The notes: a model not told the origin generated them from the sequence alone. Shown: positions 41,549-51,226, counted from the stretch's first letter. The stretch is 64,000 nucleotides of DNA from Reinekea blandensis MED297 (GCF_000153185.1 NZ_CH724154.1:234352-298351); one strand, 5' to 3'. Translations and numbers: made by a program.

Positions 41549-42526
41549 ATGAGTGAGACCATGACTAAAACCGTTTCGCTTGTACTCGGCAGTGGCGGCG
41601 CCCGGGGCATGGCCCACATTGGTGTTATCCGATGCCTCGAAGACCAGGGCTATCAGATTAAAACCATTGCCGGTGCCAGCATCGGGGCGCTCATTGGCGG
41701 TTTTTATGCGGCCGGTCAGCTCGACCGTTACCAGAGTTGGGTGTGTGCACTGGAACGACGCGATGTGCTGCGCTTACTCGATCTGAGTTTCACTGGCGGT
41801 GGGATTTTCAAAGGCGATAAATTAATGGAAGCGCTGCGAGCGCTCGTTCGTGATGATGTCATTGAAAACCTCCCCATCGAGTTTACGGCCGTGGCGGTCG
41901 ACCTCGATCGCCAGAAAGAAATCTGGTTCACCGATGGCAGCCTGTTTGAAGCCATCCGCGGGTCCATCGCCATCCCGTCGGTCTTCAAACCACACCGGTA
42001 CCGGAACATGAACCTGGTGGATGGTGGCGTACTGAATCCGGTGCCTGTATCAGCGGCGATGAAGACGCTCACCGATATGACCGTCGCGGTTAACCTGAAC
42101 GCCAAGCGGTCGCCCTTTTCGCCACCACTTGTGACGTCCTCGCAACACGTCCCGGTCGATCAACTGTCTCAGCGCGGAGTACATCGCGCCATTATGCGGT
42201 TCATCGACCGGTGGCGAAACGAAGACGAACTGGAACACACGCAAGCCAGTCAGTTCAGCACGCTGGAACTGCTGAACCGCAGCATCGAAACCATGCAGAA
42301 CACCATTGCGCACATGAAGCTGTCGGCCAACATCCCCGACATTCTGGTGGAAGTCCCTTACGATTGCGGCGGGCTGTTTGACTACCATCTGGCCGATGAA
42401 ATTATTGAACGCGGCTATGCCCTTTGTTTGGAATCGCTGAAACGCTATGAGGCACAGGGCGCGACCATGTTTCCGGAACCTGCGGAACAAACAGACTTCA
42501 GCGCCATCGATCTGGATGAATCCTGA
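41549..42526 (+). CDS. patatin-like phospholipase (RssA-type)
   Basis: A 325-residue patatin-fold serine hydrolase. It has the oxyanion loop GSGGARGMAHIGV (about 14-26), the nucleophile elbow GASIGA (Ser about 44) and the catalytic Asp in VDGGVLNPVP (about 163-172), so the Ser-Asp dyad is complete. Members cleave acyl groups from lipids; RssA in enterobacteria is of this group and of uncertain role. No signal peptide, so it is probably cytoplasmic. An ATG 12 bp downstream is an alternative start. Confidence 0.88.
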   Translation: MSETMTKTVSLVLGSGGARGMAHIGVIRCLEDQGYQIKTIAGASIGALIGGFYAAGQLDRYQSWVCALERRDVLRLLDLSFTGGGIFKGDKLMEALRALVRDDVIENLPIEFTAVAVDLDRQKEIWFTDGSLFEAIRGSIAIPSVFKPHRYRNMNLVDGGVLNPVPVSAAMKTLTDMTVAVNLNAKRSPFSPPLVTSSQHVPVDQLSQRGVHRAIMRFIDRWRNEDELEHTQASQFSTLELLNRSIETMQNTIAHMKLSANIPDILVEVPYDCGGLFDYHLADEIIERGYALCLESLKRYEAQGATMFPEPAEQTDFSAIDLDES

Positions 42527-42630
42527 CCGGACATGCGCCGGTCGAACTGAACAGTTCCAAGTTGAATAATCCGGCCAGCATTGAATTCCACCAGCGTCAG
42601 GCCCGATGTTTACCGTATGATGGCCGGCCA

Positions 42631-44046
42631 ATGCCGGTAAACATCGTTATGATCAATCGACTGATACGTGGCCATCTGCGCCGTAAACTGCTGCACCTGG
42701 CGGCCCCCATCATTGTCCAGATTTATCTGTTTCAACTGACCGGTGTTGCCGACAACATCATGCTGGGTCAGTTTGGCGAACAGACCATCGCGGCACTGGG
42801 CATCTGTTTACAACTGAACTTTCTGATCATCCTCAGTTACGCCGCGCTGACTCAAGGCGGATCTGTACTGACGGCACAGTACCTGGGTGCCCGCAAACCT
42901 GAGCAACTCAGAGACACGACCTCGACTCTGCTCATGTCAGCTCTGATCATCGGTCTGAGCATCGCCCTGCTTTACACGCAACTGGGTGAAACCCTGCTGA
43001 GTCTGCTGACGACGGACTTGTTCCGGCCACCTGCCGAGCGCAGCCCGCTGCCCGCGTTGGGCTATGAGTATCTGCAAATCATCGGCATCGGCATGATTCC
43101 CGCCGCGTTGGGACAGGTGGCGCAACACGTCCTGCAGGCGCTGGGCGATACCCGCTCGCCAATGAAGTATGTGCTGTTCAGTAACGTGCTCAATGTGATT
43201 GGTAACTTTATTTTTCTGTTTGGTGGCGCGCTGCCCGGGCTGACCGATCCGATTTTTGAGCCGATGGGCATTCGCGGTGTGGCCATTTCCACGGTACTGT
43301 CCTGGACGCTGCTCGCTTCACTTCTGGTTCGCAAACTCCTGAAGCATCCGGCGATTGATCTTCGCGGTTTGCAGATCATCCGCGTTGTTCGACGCCAACT
43401 GGTTAAAATTGCCCGCATCGGCTATCCGCTGTCACTGGATGGGTTCCTTTGGCAGGGCTCGTCTTTTCTGTACGCCATGATGTTTAACCGCGTCGGAGCC
43501 GACGCTTACGCCGCGTTTCTGATTGCACTGATGGTCCGGGGCTTATCGTTGGCCATTGGCGGCGGACTGCAACAGGCCACGGCCATATCGCTGGGTCAGG
43601 CGGTCGGTGGCGATCGTCTCATTCGCGCCCGTGCCATCGTGCGTACGTCCTTATCGACAGCGTTAGTGGTGTTACCGGCTTTGTCCGCCTTAATCTTCTT
43701 ATGCACTCCCCTGTTCCTCACGGTCTACGACATTTCGGAGCTGAGTCGTTCACGCGTGATTGGTATGGTCGGTCTGGGCGTTGTGTTCACCTTCACCACC
43801 GCGATTGCCATCATCATTCCCGGTGTGCTGCGAGCCGGAGGCGACACCAAAGCGCCCATGGTCATCACCTTCCTCGGGTTTTCCTGCGTGGGCCTGCCCA
43901 TCGCCTGGTTATTCGGGTTGAAACTGGGGTTTGGTTTGTGGGGCGTCTTTGCCGGCTTCATGCTCGATGAGGCGGCCAAGGCCGCGATGATGCTCTGGTA
44001 CCTGAGAAAAGAAACCTGGCTGCAGAACATGACGCGCAGCGACTGA
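42631..44046 (+). CDS. MATE-family multidrug exporter
   Basis: A 471-residue inner-membrane protein with about twelve helices arranged as two MATE repeats (about 20-230 and 245-460). Family features include LFQLTGVADNIMLGQFGEQTIAALG (about 34-58) and ALTQGGSVLTAQYLGARKPEQ (about 73-93). It expels cationic compounds in exchange for Na+ or H+ in characterised members. The start at 42631 is the first ATG giving a normal N-terminus; one at 42649 is also possible. It is convergent with the ABC-2 permease gene, with 12 bp between stops. Confidence 0.87.
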   Translation: MPVNIVMINRLIRGHLRRKLLHLAAPIIVQIYLFQLTGVADNIMLGQFGEQTIAALGICLQLNFLIILSYAALTQGGSVLTAQYLGARKPEQLRDTTSTLLMSALIIGLSIALLYTQLGETLLSLLTTDLFRPPAERSPLPALGYEYLQIIGIGMIPAALGQVAQHVLQALGDTRSPMKYVLFSNVLNVIGNFIFLFGGALPGLTDPIFEPMGIRGVAISTVLSWTLLASLLVRKLLKHPAIDLRGLQIIRVVRRQLVKIARIGYPLSLDGFLWQGSSFLYAMMFNRVGADAYAAFLIALMVRGLSLAIGGGLQQATAISLGQAVGGDRLIRARAIVRTSLSTALVVLPALSALIFLCTPLFLTVYDISELSRSRVIGMVGLGVVFTFTTAIAIIIPGVLRAGGDTKAPMVITFLGFSCVGLPIAWLFGLKLGFGLWGVFAGFMLDEAAKAAMMLWYLRKETWLQNMTRSD

Positions 44047-44058
44047 CCCGGAACCATG

Positions 44059-45066
44059 TCAGCGACCGTCAGAAGCCCAACTGAAGGTCAGCGCACCGAT
44101 CACCAGAAACACAGCCGACATCAGCGCCAGAATCAGCAGATGGTCACTGACAGCCATCAGTCCGGCACCATCCACCATAATCTCACGCATGGCCTGCACC
44201 AGGTGCGTCAGCGGCAAAAACTGGGAAATCTGGTGGACGATGTGCGGCGCCCCCTCCAGCGGGAACCAAACTTCGGACAACCCCATCATCGGCCAGGTGG
44301 TCATGTTCAGCAAACCGCTGGCAAATTCTTCACTGCGCAGCCGTGCCGCCACCAGAAGACCGAGCGACACCATGGACAGCGAACCGAGCAACAACGTCAG
44401 CAGCAATAAAGGGTAGGATCCGAGCATCAACGTCGCAAACAGATAACGGGCACCGATCAGCATGACCAGAACAATGAAGACCACCATCAGAATGCGTGAT
44501 AGCAGGTGCGCTCCGATAAACTCCAGCGCGGTTAACGGGGTGGCATGCAGGCGTTTCAGGACGCCGTTTTTCCGATAACGGACAATGGCATAGCCCACTC
44601 CGAACAACGAGCTGAACATAATGTTCATGCCGATGATGCCCGGCAGCACCCAATCGATGTAGCGAATGGCCTGTCCGGTCACGACGGTCCGCTGGAAGTC
44701 CGGATCTTTGGCAATCAGCAGTTCCTCGACGAGGGCGCCCTGGCTGCTCTCATCATTCACCCAATAGCGGGTTTCATCGATGTCCATCAGCAGATCAATC
44801 TGATGGCGTCTCAGCCGGTCTATAGCAACCGAAGAGTCATCGTAGGGAATAAACTGAATGTGGTTCAGCGACATAAAGACAGGGCGACTCAGGTAGGCGT
44901 CCTGATCAGACAGAACGCCGACTTTAAAAATCGGTTGCGACTGACCAAAGACGAGGTAAAACCCCGCCAGCAGCAGAAACGGGAACAACAGATTCCACGT
45001 CAGGGTTGACCGGTCCCGGAAAAACTCTCGGTTGCGGGCATTAAAGACCGCCAACAGTCGTTTCAT
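44059..45066 (-). CDS. ABC-2 type exporter permease
   Basis: A 335-residue permease with one N-terminal helix (about 24-42), a periplasmic domain (about 45-150) and a C-terminal cluster of five helices (about 155-330), the usual layout of the ABC-2 (YhiH/DrrB-like) exporters. VLKRLHATPLTALEFIGAHLLSRI (about 165-190) is the family's coupling segment. It lies 6 bp after its ATPase gene and is surely its partner. The substrate is unknown. Confidence 0.85.
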   Translation of the reverse strand: MKRLLAVFNARNREFFRDRSTLTWNLLFPFLLLAGFYLVFGQSQPIFKVGVLSDQDAYLSRPVFMSLNHIQFIPYDDSSVAIDRLRRHQIDLLMDIDETRYWVNDESSQGALVEELLIAKDPDFQRTVVTGQAIRYIDWVLPGIIGMNIMFSSLFGVGYAIVRYRKNGVLKRLHATPLTALEFIGAHLLSRILMVVFIVLVMLIGARYLFATLMLGSYPLLLLTLLLGSLSMVSLGLLVAARLRSEEFASGLLNMTTWPMMGLSEVWFPLEGAPHIVHQISQFLPLTHLVQAMREIMVDGAGLMAVSDHLLILALMSAVFLVIGALTFSWASDGR

Positions 45067-45072
45067 GATTCG

Positions 45073-45951
45073 TCAGCTCCGCAGCGTATGGCCGGTCAGT
45101 TTGAGAAAAAGGTCTTCCAGATTAGCGTGTTGCACCCGCAGACCGTCCAGTGAAATGCCTTCGGCCATGAGCCACTGCAGGGTGTCATCCACCTGGTCCG
45201 TGATCAGCTCCACACCACCTTCCTTTTTAAAATGGGCCCGATCCAACTCCCGACCGGCCAGGTTTGCTTCAGGCAAGTACACCAAAGCGCCCTGAAAGTG
45301 TTGACTGAGCAACGCCTGCGGCGCACCGCGCTCAATGATGCGACCCTGATCCATGATGGCAATGTCATCACAAAGAATCTGGGCTTCATCCATATAGTGT
45401 GTGGTCAACACGACCGTTTTACCGCGGCGCTTGATCTCGCCAATGAGCTCCCAGAAGTTCCGCCGGGCTTGAGGGTCGAGACCAGTTGTGGGCTCATCCA
45501 GAAAAATCAGATCCGGGTCGTTGATCAGCGCCAGTGCCAGCAACAGCCGTTGCCGCTGCCCGCCGGATAAGCGCCGGGCATCCTGCTGAGCAAACTCCGT
45601 CAGCGCACACATCGACATCAGTTCGGACAGATCGGCACTGCGCTCATAGAGCGCGGCGAACATCTTCAAGGTTTCACCCACCTTGAGATAGTCCGGCAAG
45701 GCGGTGCTCTGGAACTGAATGCCGACCCGTTTATACAGGTCTTTACTGGCAGGCTCACCAAACAGACGAATCTGTCCGGTGGTGGGCGGCAAGATACCTT
45801 CAAGCATTTCAATCGTGGTGGTCTTGCCCGCACCGTTGGGTCCGAGCAGGCCGAAACAAATGCCTTCCGGCACATTAAAGGTCAAATGGTCAACCGCGGT
45901 TAAGGCTCCGAACGTCTTTGTCAGATTGTCGACCGCTATCGCGTGGCTCAT
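45073..45951 (-). CDS. ABC-2 type exporter ATPase
   Basis: A 292-residue ATP-binding subunit. Walker A is GPNGAGKTT (about 37-45), the signature LSGGQRQRL about 127-135, Walker B LIFLDEPTTGLD about 147-158, and the H-loop is in TTHYMDEAQ about 180-188. A C-terminal extension (about 215-290) is typical of the DrrA/CcmA-like group that drives ABC-2 permeases. First gene of a two-gene operon with the permease. Confidence 0.9.
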   Translation of the reverse strand: MSHAIAVDNLTKTFGALTAVDHLTFNVPEGICFGLLGPNGAGKTTTIEMLEGILPPTTGQIRLFGEPASKDLYKRVGIQFQSTALPDYLKVGETLKMFAALYERSADLSELMSMCALTEFAQQDARRLSGGQRQRLLLALALINDPDLIFLDEPTTGLDPQARRNFWELIGEIKRRGKTVVLTTHYMDEAQILCDDIAIMDQGRIIERGAPQALLSQHFQGALVYLPEANLAGRELDRAHFKKEGGVELITDQVDDTLQWLMAEGISLDGLRVQHANLEDLFLKLTGHTLRS

Positions 45952-46147
45952 CAGGGAAACACTATCCTGGTCAATGGAGGCGCAAGATTAACGAACCCAG
46001 GCCATTTCGGCCACCGGTGATTGTTTCGGAAGACTCAACTTGCACGCATTGAATGGTAAAAATACCAAGGTTCGAACGAAGTCGGCGGATTAAATGCCGG
46101 TCATGACTGTGTTATGATGGCCGACCATTTCACATCAGGATTGACTC

Positions 46148-46897
46148 TTGGAAAAGCTGCTTCAGGTATCCCCAACACTCGCACAAACACTGGGCCTTGA
46201 AGAGGCACTGGTGGTGCAGCTGCTGCAGGAGATTGAAGCCATCCAGTGTCGACAGCCGATTCAGTTCAGCCAATCACATCGCTCGCGCTTTTTGCCTTTC
46301 TGGAGCGATACGCAGTTTCGCTCGGTCCTGAAACGACTGCAGGCTCAGGGCGTCATTCGCGTCAGCGGCGAGTCACCCTGGTTAATTGCTCTGGAGTTGC
46401 CAACGGATGCCCCGGTGTCAACACCCAGAGCGGCGGATATCCGCCCGACGCCACCACCGCCGCCTCAGCCTGAACCGACCCCGGTTTACGCGATGAATGA
46501 AACCCGTCAACTGAACCAGTCTGACGATGAACTGGCTTACCTGCGTCAGGGCAAAGCACAACGAACTCCGGTGACGGCGAGAAAAACCGCGATGCACAGC
46601 GATTGGGAGCCTAGTGAGGACTTCCCGCGGTTGCTCGAGTTCCACGACATCCCGCTGCAATTCGCGCTTTCCGAACTGGGGAAATTCCGGCAGTATTATC
46701 TGGCAACGGATCGCAAAGAAATCAGCTGGGATGTACGCTATCTGAACTGGGTGCAACGCGCCTGGCATGACTCGATGAACACAAAAGGCCGACATGACCG
46801 ACAACAAGCAACAGATGGTGAGCCTGCAGACTCTGCTCGCGGCGCGCGATCACGAGTCCGAGACGCCCTCCGTAATATCGAAGACACTGACTGGTAA
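46148..46897 (+). CDS. DnaT-domain protein (putative primosomal/helicase-loading protein)
   Basis: A 249-residue protein. The C-terminal domain (about 152-212) has the DnaT pattern W-x-P followed by LLEFHDIPLQFALSELGKFRQYY and WDVRYLNWVQRAW; this domain binds single-stranded DNA in E. coli DnaT. The N-terminal part (1-85) reads like a small winged-helix domain (LEEALVVQLLQEIEAIQ; FRSVLKRLQAQGVIRVSG), and a proline-rich linker (about 95-118) separates the two. Translation starts at TTG with AGGA 9 nt upstream. Its last 104 bp overlap the lambda-P-like gene in another frame. Confidence 0.8.
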   Translation: MEKLLQVSPTLAQTLGLEEALVVQLLQEIEAIQCRQPIQFSQSHRSRFLPFWSDTQFRSVLKRLQAQGVIRVSGESPWLIALELPTDAPVSTPRAADIRPTPPPPPQPEPTPVYAMNETRQLNQSDDELAYLRQGKAQRTPVTARKTAMHSDWEPSEDFPRLLEFHDIPLQFALSELGKFRQYYLATDRKEISWDVRYLNWVQRAWHDSMNTKGRHDRQQATDGEPADSARGARSRVRDALRNIEDTDW

Positions 46898-47585
46898 GCG
46901 CCCGGCACTGGACCATGATACCAAGGTCCTGATCAACATGATTTTCGCCCGCTTTCATCACATCTACACACATCGTTTTGAAAGCGCCTACCGGGACGAA
47001 ACCACCTTAAATCAGGCGAAACGTGAATGGGCCCTGTCTTTAGCGGGCTTATCTGCAAATCTGATTGAATTAGCGCTGGAACGCTGCAAGCGGGAACACG
47101 CCTGGCCACCAACCATTGCTGAGTTTCTGAAGCTGGTGCAACCCAGCCCGGAAAGCCTGGGACTGCCGTCTGTCGGTGCGGCCTATGTCGAAGCCTGCCA
47201 AAACGCTCACCACCCCGCACAACACGAGTGGTCGCACATCTGCGTGCATCTGGCTGCCCAGAACACCGGCTATTTCATGTTGCGCTCGGACCCGGAGCGG
47301 CTAACACGCCCGGCGTTTGAAAAAGAGTATCTGAAACTGATCGAACGACTGGCAAACGGGGAAACGTTAAGCTTAAAACAGCCGATTGCCCTGCCAGAAC
47401 CGGATCTCCAGCCCGAAGCCGAACTGACAGGCCAGTTGCTGGAACACGGCCTCAGCGAACAACAAGCCACCTCGCTGGCGTATTATCTCGAAAAACCGGT
47501 AGGCTCGACTGTCCGGGAGCGGTATCGACGGCGGGCCCAGGCACAATTAGATGACCTGAAAGTCGATTTCCAACTGCCGGAGTAA
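46794..47585 (+). CDS. lambda-P-like replicative helicase loader
   Basis: A 263-residue protein resembling the replication protein P family (phage lambda P, which delivers DnaB helicase to DNA). Similar segments: NQAKREWALSLAGLSANLIELALERC (about 73-98; compare the R-x-x-W-V-L-A-F region of P), WPPTIAEFLKLV (about 104-115; compare lPSPGQFVAW) and AAYVEACQNAH (about 129-139). No phage genes surround it. AAGG precedes the ATG at 46794, which lies inside the dnaT-like gene; a later in-frame start would still overlap. With the DnaT-like protein it may serve as the cell's own helicase loader, replacing DnaC or DciA; that is inference. Confidence 0.7.
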   Translation: MTDNKQQMVSLQTLLAARDHESETPSVISKTLTGKRPALDHDTKVLINMIFARFHHIYTHRFESAYRDETTLNQAKREWALSLAGLSANLIELALERCKREHAWPPTIAEFLKLVQPSPESLGLPSVGAAYVEACQNAHHPAQHEWSHICVHLAAQNTGYFMLRSDPERLTRPAFEKEYLKLIERLANGETLSLKQPIALPEPDLQPEAELTGQLLEHGLSEQQATSLAYYLEKPVGSTVRERYRRRAQAQLDDLKVDFQLPE

Positions 47586-47607
47586 AGGTCAGAGGAGCTT
47601 GGGTTGA

Positions 47608-48780
47608 TTACTCCACAATCGCCAGAAAGCGACTGCTGGCGTAGCCTGTCAGACCGTCTACACGAACCTGCATCCACAGACCTTCTGCCGCTTGCGGATA
47701 AGCCCAGACCCGATCGCCTTCCGCGAGCTTAATAATCACGTCGCTACCAACGTTGGGTTGTTCCCGAACATTCAGAATGGACGCCGTCACGGCCATCAAT
47801 GTCCGATTGGTCGTCTCTGGTTCCGTTGTTGTCGCCGTCGCTGGTTCCTCAGAGACAGGCTCTTCCACTGCCGGAGGGGTTTCTACCACAGCCTCGGTGT
47901 CTTCACTGACATCTTGTGCCGGTACCGCGTTTTCCGGTTCCGGTGTTGTCACGGGCATACTGTCGTTCATTGATGTTGTTGGAGTATCGGTATCCTGCGA
48001 TGTCACCGGCGCTGTGGCGATCACTTCCGGACGGTTTCCTGCGTCCTCTAACAGCAAACCATCGTGTAACATGATCGGCACCTTCACACGTCCCAACTGC
48101 AACGGCCCGAACACCAGCAACAGCACCAACGCCGCCCCAAACACAGACCCAGAGCCAAACACCCAGACCCCTTTCAGGCTTTTTGGTTTACGGGCAACTT
48201 TGGGAGCCTGCATTCGCGTGGTCGCTGAATGGCCATAAAGCCGCCATTCAATCCGGTCCAGATAGCGCGGATCAACCGGCAACAACGGTGCTCGTTTACG
48301 CTCTTCGTCACCGTCGGTGTACTCGCGGAACACCGCTTCGCCAATGCGCTGAATGGTGTCTTCGTCAACCGACAGAACCCGGGCTAAAATTCGTAATGCC
48401 AGCGGAACATGGGTCGGCAACTCGTGATCAACCAACAACAACCGCCAGGCCGTTTCAATCAGAAACGGCAGCTGTTCTTCCGACAGAGTGTCGGCAACCC
48501 ATTCCAATGCCTGAACGTGCTCTTCAACTTCTTCTTCGTCCAGGAACTGTGACCAACGGGCGGACAAATCGGCATCGGCATACGGCAGAGCGGCCTTCAG
48601 TGTCCGGTCGACTTGCAGCTCACTTGCCGGATAGACAAACGCCAGCCATTGCAACGCAAAATGCACAGCGGCTTGCGTCGGGTCCGGATGCGTTTTCCAA
48701 AACGCTTCAGCCGTCGGATTGTCTGCCTTTTGCTTGGTCATAGGCTCTTGTATCTGCCGCGATTTTGTTTCATCGCTCAT
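47608..48780 (-). CDS. membrane protein with TerB-like N-terminal and SH3b C-terminal domains
   Basis: A 390-residue protein. The N-terminal region (about 25-170) is helical and acidic, with LVDHELPTHVPLALRILARVLSVDEDTI recalling the TerB/co-chaperone-like fold. A single membrane helix lies at about 207-228. A Pro/Thr/Glu-rich linker (about 240-322) leads to a bacterial SH3 domain (about 325-388: LNVREQPNVGSDVIIKLAEGD; YASSRFLAI) that would bind cell wall. So the N-terminus should be cytoplasmic and the SH3b periplasmic. It converges on the lambda-P-like gene with 22 bp between stops. No function is known for this combination. Confidence 0.65.
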   Translation of the reverse strand: MSDETKSRQIQEPMTKQKADNPTAEAFWKTHPDPTQAAVHFALQWLAFVYPASELQVDRTLKAALPYADADLSARWSQFLDEEEVEEHVQALEWVADTLSEEQLPFLIETAWRLLLVDHELPTHVPLALRILARVLSVDEDTIQRIGEAVFREYTDGDEERKRAPLLPVDPRYLDRIEWRLYGHSATTRMQAPKVARKPKSLKGVWVFGSGSVFGAALVLLLVFGPLQLGRVKVPIMLHDGLLLEDAGNRPEVIATAPVTSQDTDTPTTSMNDSMPVTTPEPENAVPAQDVSEDTEAVVETPPAVEEPVSEEPATATTTEPETTNRTLMAVTASILNVREQPNVGSDVIIKLAEGDRVWAYPQAAEGLWMQVRVDGLTGYASSRFLAIVE

Positions 48781-49118
48781 AGTAATATGTCTTTTATCCT
48801 GTCACTGCAACTGCAGGCCTCAGGTCCAGGTCAGTGTTTTTTGGCGAGCTTGCCTCGAACGGCACTCCCACTGATCGCAACCCTTTGGCCATTGCTCTAT
48901 CGTGAACCGGTTACATTTGACGATGACTGCATCGTATCGCGAATGGCCAGCGACCGCCAATAGTCACGTCAACAGCTCTAAAACACTTGCTGGAACAGTG
49001 TTCCTGATCAGCATAGACGAGGATGATACGAAATGCCTGTCCAATCAGCCTATCAAAAACGTAAAAAAACCCCGGCCTGCAAAGCAGAGCGGGGTTTCAA
49101 TGACAACTTAAAAGTTGA
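48781..49118. other. intergenic region upstream of the TerB/SH3b gene and downstream of maeB
   Basis: A 338-bp gap holding the maeB terminator (49063-49097) and presumably the promoter of the TerB/SH3b gene. A plus-strand frame of 58 codons (48787-48963) is open but has no ribosome binding site or family-like sequence. Confidence 0.45.
49063..49097 (-). terminator. rho-independent terminator of maeB
   Basis: Minus strand AAACCCCG (49090-49097), a 15-base loop region and CGGGGTTT (49067-49074) followed by a run of seven T. It begins 22 bp after the maeB stop. Confidence 0.85.
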
Positions 49119-50363
49119 TCAGGCGCGGTAGATGACCGGCAAGTCGGCACGAGCCACACCGGTCTCAACCGCCGCCCGGGCAACGGCACCGGCCACTCGG
49201 TTCAACAACCGAGGATCCAATGGCTTGGGAATGATGTACTCCTTGCCATAGGTAAAGTCGTCGACCCCGTAGGCTTCGATAATTTCCGGCAAGACGTCTT
49301 CTTTCGCCAGATCTCGAATGGCGTAAGCGGCCGCCAACTTCATCTCTTCATTAATGCGGGTAGCGCGCACATCTAGTGCGCCACGGAAAATAAACGGGAA
49401 GCCGAGTACGTTGTTCACCTGGTTCGGATAGTCCGACCGGCCTGTTGCCATGATCACATCGTCCCGGGTCTTCAGCGCCAGTTCCGGGCTGATTTCAGGG
49501 TCTGGGTTAGAGCATGCAAAAACAATCGGCTTGTCGGCCATTCGTTTCAGCATTTCGGCCGATAACTGATCGGGACCGGATAACCCAAGAAAGACATCGG
49601 CACCATCAATGGCTTCTTCCAGAGTTCGTGCCCGAGTCACATCGTTGGCAAATTCGGCTTTGTACTGGTTCACGCCCTCACGACCGTTAAAGATCACGCC
49701 TTTTCGATCAAGCATCACGATGTTTTCACGCTTCATGCCGGCCGCCACCAGCAACCGCGCGCACGAGATCGCGGCAGCGCCAGCGCCGAGACAAACCAGT
49801 TTCGCTTCGGCAACGTCTTTACCTTGAATATCCAGCGCATTGAGCATGCCGGCAACGGTCACAATGGCGGTGCCGTGTTGATCATCGTGAAAAATCGGAA
49901 TGTTGCATTTTTCGATCAACTGTCGCTCGATCTCAAAACATTCCGGGGCTTTGATGTCCTCAAGGTTAATACCACCAAACGTCTCTGCGATCAGCTCGAC
50001 GGTGCGGACAATTTCCTGAATATCAGAAGAGTCCACTTCAATATCGATCGCATCCACATTGGCAAAGCGCTTAAACAGCAAAGCTTTACCTTCCATCACC
50101 GGTTTGCTGGCCAGACTGCCCAGGTTTCCTAACCCTAAAATGGCGGAACCATTGGAAACCACAGCGACCAGATTGCCCTTAATCGTGTATTTGAAGGCAT
50201 CCTCCGGGTTGGCCGCAATGGCGCGGACCGGTTCAGCAACCCCGGGGCTGTACGCCAGTGACAGGTGACGAGAGGTCTCGGCCGGCGTGGTCACTTCGAT
50301 GCTGAGTTTTCCGGGTTGTGGGTCGGAGTGGTAATCAAGGGCATCTTGTTTCATGTCTGACAT
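49119..50363 (-). CDS. maeB: malic enzyme, short form (NAD(P)-dependent)
   Basis: A 414-residue malic enzyme converting malate to pyruvate and CO2. Motifs: [14 protein letters not shown] (about 36-49), [21 protein letters not shown] (about 62-82), the NAD(P)-binding fold [13 protein letters not shown] (about 194-206) and [13 protein letters not shown] (about 285-297). It ends soon after the catalytic core, without the phosphotransacetylase-like C-terminal half of E. coli MaeB (759 residues), as is common in many bacteria. It has its own terminator. NAD versus NADP preference cannot be read with confidence. Confidence 0.9.
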   Translation of the reverse strand: MSDMKQDALDYHSDPQPGKLSIEVTTPAETSRHLSLAYSPGVAEPVRAIAANPEDAFKYTIKGNLVAVVSNGSAILGLGNLGSLASKPVMEGKALLFKRFANVDAIDIEVDSSDIQEIVRTVELIAETFGGINLEDIKAPECFEIERQLIEKCNIPIFHDDQHGTAIVTVAGMLNALDIQGKDVAEAKLVCLGAGAAAISCARLLVAAGMKRENIVMLDRKGVIFNGREGVNQYKAEFANDVTRARTLEEAIDGADVFLGLSGPDQLSAEMLKRMADKPIVFACSNPDPEISPELALKTRDDVIMATGRSDYPNQVNNVLGFPFIFRGALDVRATRINEEMKLAAAYAIRDLAKEDVLPEIIEAYGVDDFTYGKEYIIPKPLDPRLLNRVAGAVARAAVETGVARADLPVIYRA

Positions 50364-50594
50364 GCGGATTTCCGTTATTGTTATTGGATAGAAAGGGTTA
50401 GACGTTGGCCCGGGACATCTCTACGAACAGGCCCGCGGGTCTGTTTTCAAACCCGTTTCGAATTAGCATAACGCTGCGCCGTTGACGGCTCAACTAAAGG
50501 ATGACGACTTTTCAGCATGAGAGTGTTGCTTTTGCGACATCTTTCGTGAACTGGCTACACTGTTATAGCGTAAGGTCCATAGGAGGTGCCGATT

Positions 50595-51128
50595 ATGAAT
50601 GCACGGTTACTGCTCGTCTTATGTTTGTTGTTGCCCACATGGGTGGCTGCCGACCCTCTGGATACTTTGTTTGTCGAACTCGGTGAAGCGACCACTGCGG
50701 CTCAGGCCGAGCCGATAGAGCAGGAAATCTGGTCGCAGTGGATGACCGGCCCCAACGAAGAGGCCACCGAGGCACTGAAACGGGTGGTCACCAACATGAA
50801 TCAGGGCGAATGGACCCTGGCAATGGTCCGCCTGAATGATCTGATCAATGAGAACCCGACCTACACCGAGGCATGGAACAAGCGCGCCACGCTGCACTAC
50901 ATGCTGGGCAACGCTGATGAGTCTATTGCCGATATTGAGCAGACGCTCAAACAGGAACCGAGGCATTTCGGTGCCTGGTCTGGCCTGGGTCTGATTCTGG
51001 AACGACGAGGCCAGCTGCGGGCCGCATTAACAGCGCACCGCGAAGTGCTGAAACTCTATCCAACCTCACCCTCTTCACGGCAGCGCGTGGAATCACTTGA
51101 AGCGCAACTGCTCGAACAAAGCATCTGA
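50595..51128 (+). CDS. periplasmic TPR protein
   Basis: A 177-residue protein with a signal peptide of about 19 residues (ending WVAA-DP) and tetratricopeptide repeats from about 75 to 165 (AEWNKRATLHYMLGNADESIADIEQTL-type spacing; FGAWSGLGLILERRGQLRAALTAHREVL). AGGAGG at 50580-50585 places the start at the ATG 50595 rather than the GTG at 50586. It is a single-gene unit, sharing a bidirectional terminator with rpmE. Similar TPR proteins are widespread in proteobacteria without a fixed role. Confidence 0.8.
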   Translation: MNARLLLVLCLLLPTWVAADPLDTLFVELGEATTAAQAEPIEQEIWSQWMTGPNEEATEALKRVVTNMNQGEWTLAMVRLNDLINENPTYTEAWNKRATLHYMLGNADESIADIEQTLKQEPRHFGAWSGLGLILERRGQLRAALTAHREVLKLYPTSPSSRQRVESLEAQLLEQSI

Positions 51129-51181
51129 ACTCACCGCGGCAAGCGTTCAGCCCCCCTCCTTAACGGAAACATTGAGGCATA

Positions 51182-51210
51182 AAAAAACCCGGTCGAGACC
51201 GGGTTTTCTT
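51182..51210. terminator. bidirectional terminator between the TPR gene and rpmE
   Basis: AAAACCCGG-TCGAGA-CCGGGTTTT is a perfect stem with an A-run before it and T-rich DNA after it, so it can end transcripts of the TPR gene (+) and of rpmE (-). Confidence 0.85.
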
Positions 51211-51226
51211 GGAATTCGTCGAACGA

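Noticed and set aside
48787..48963. 58-codon plus-strand frame upstream of the TerB/SH3b gene
   Set aside because: No ribosome binding site, no family-like sequence, and it occupies a probable promoter region.
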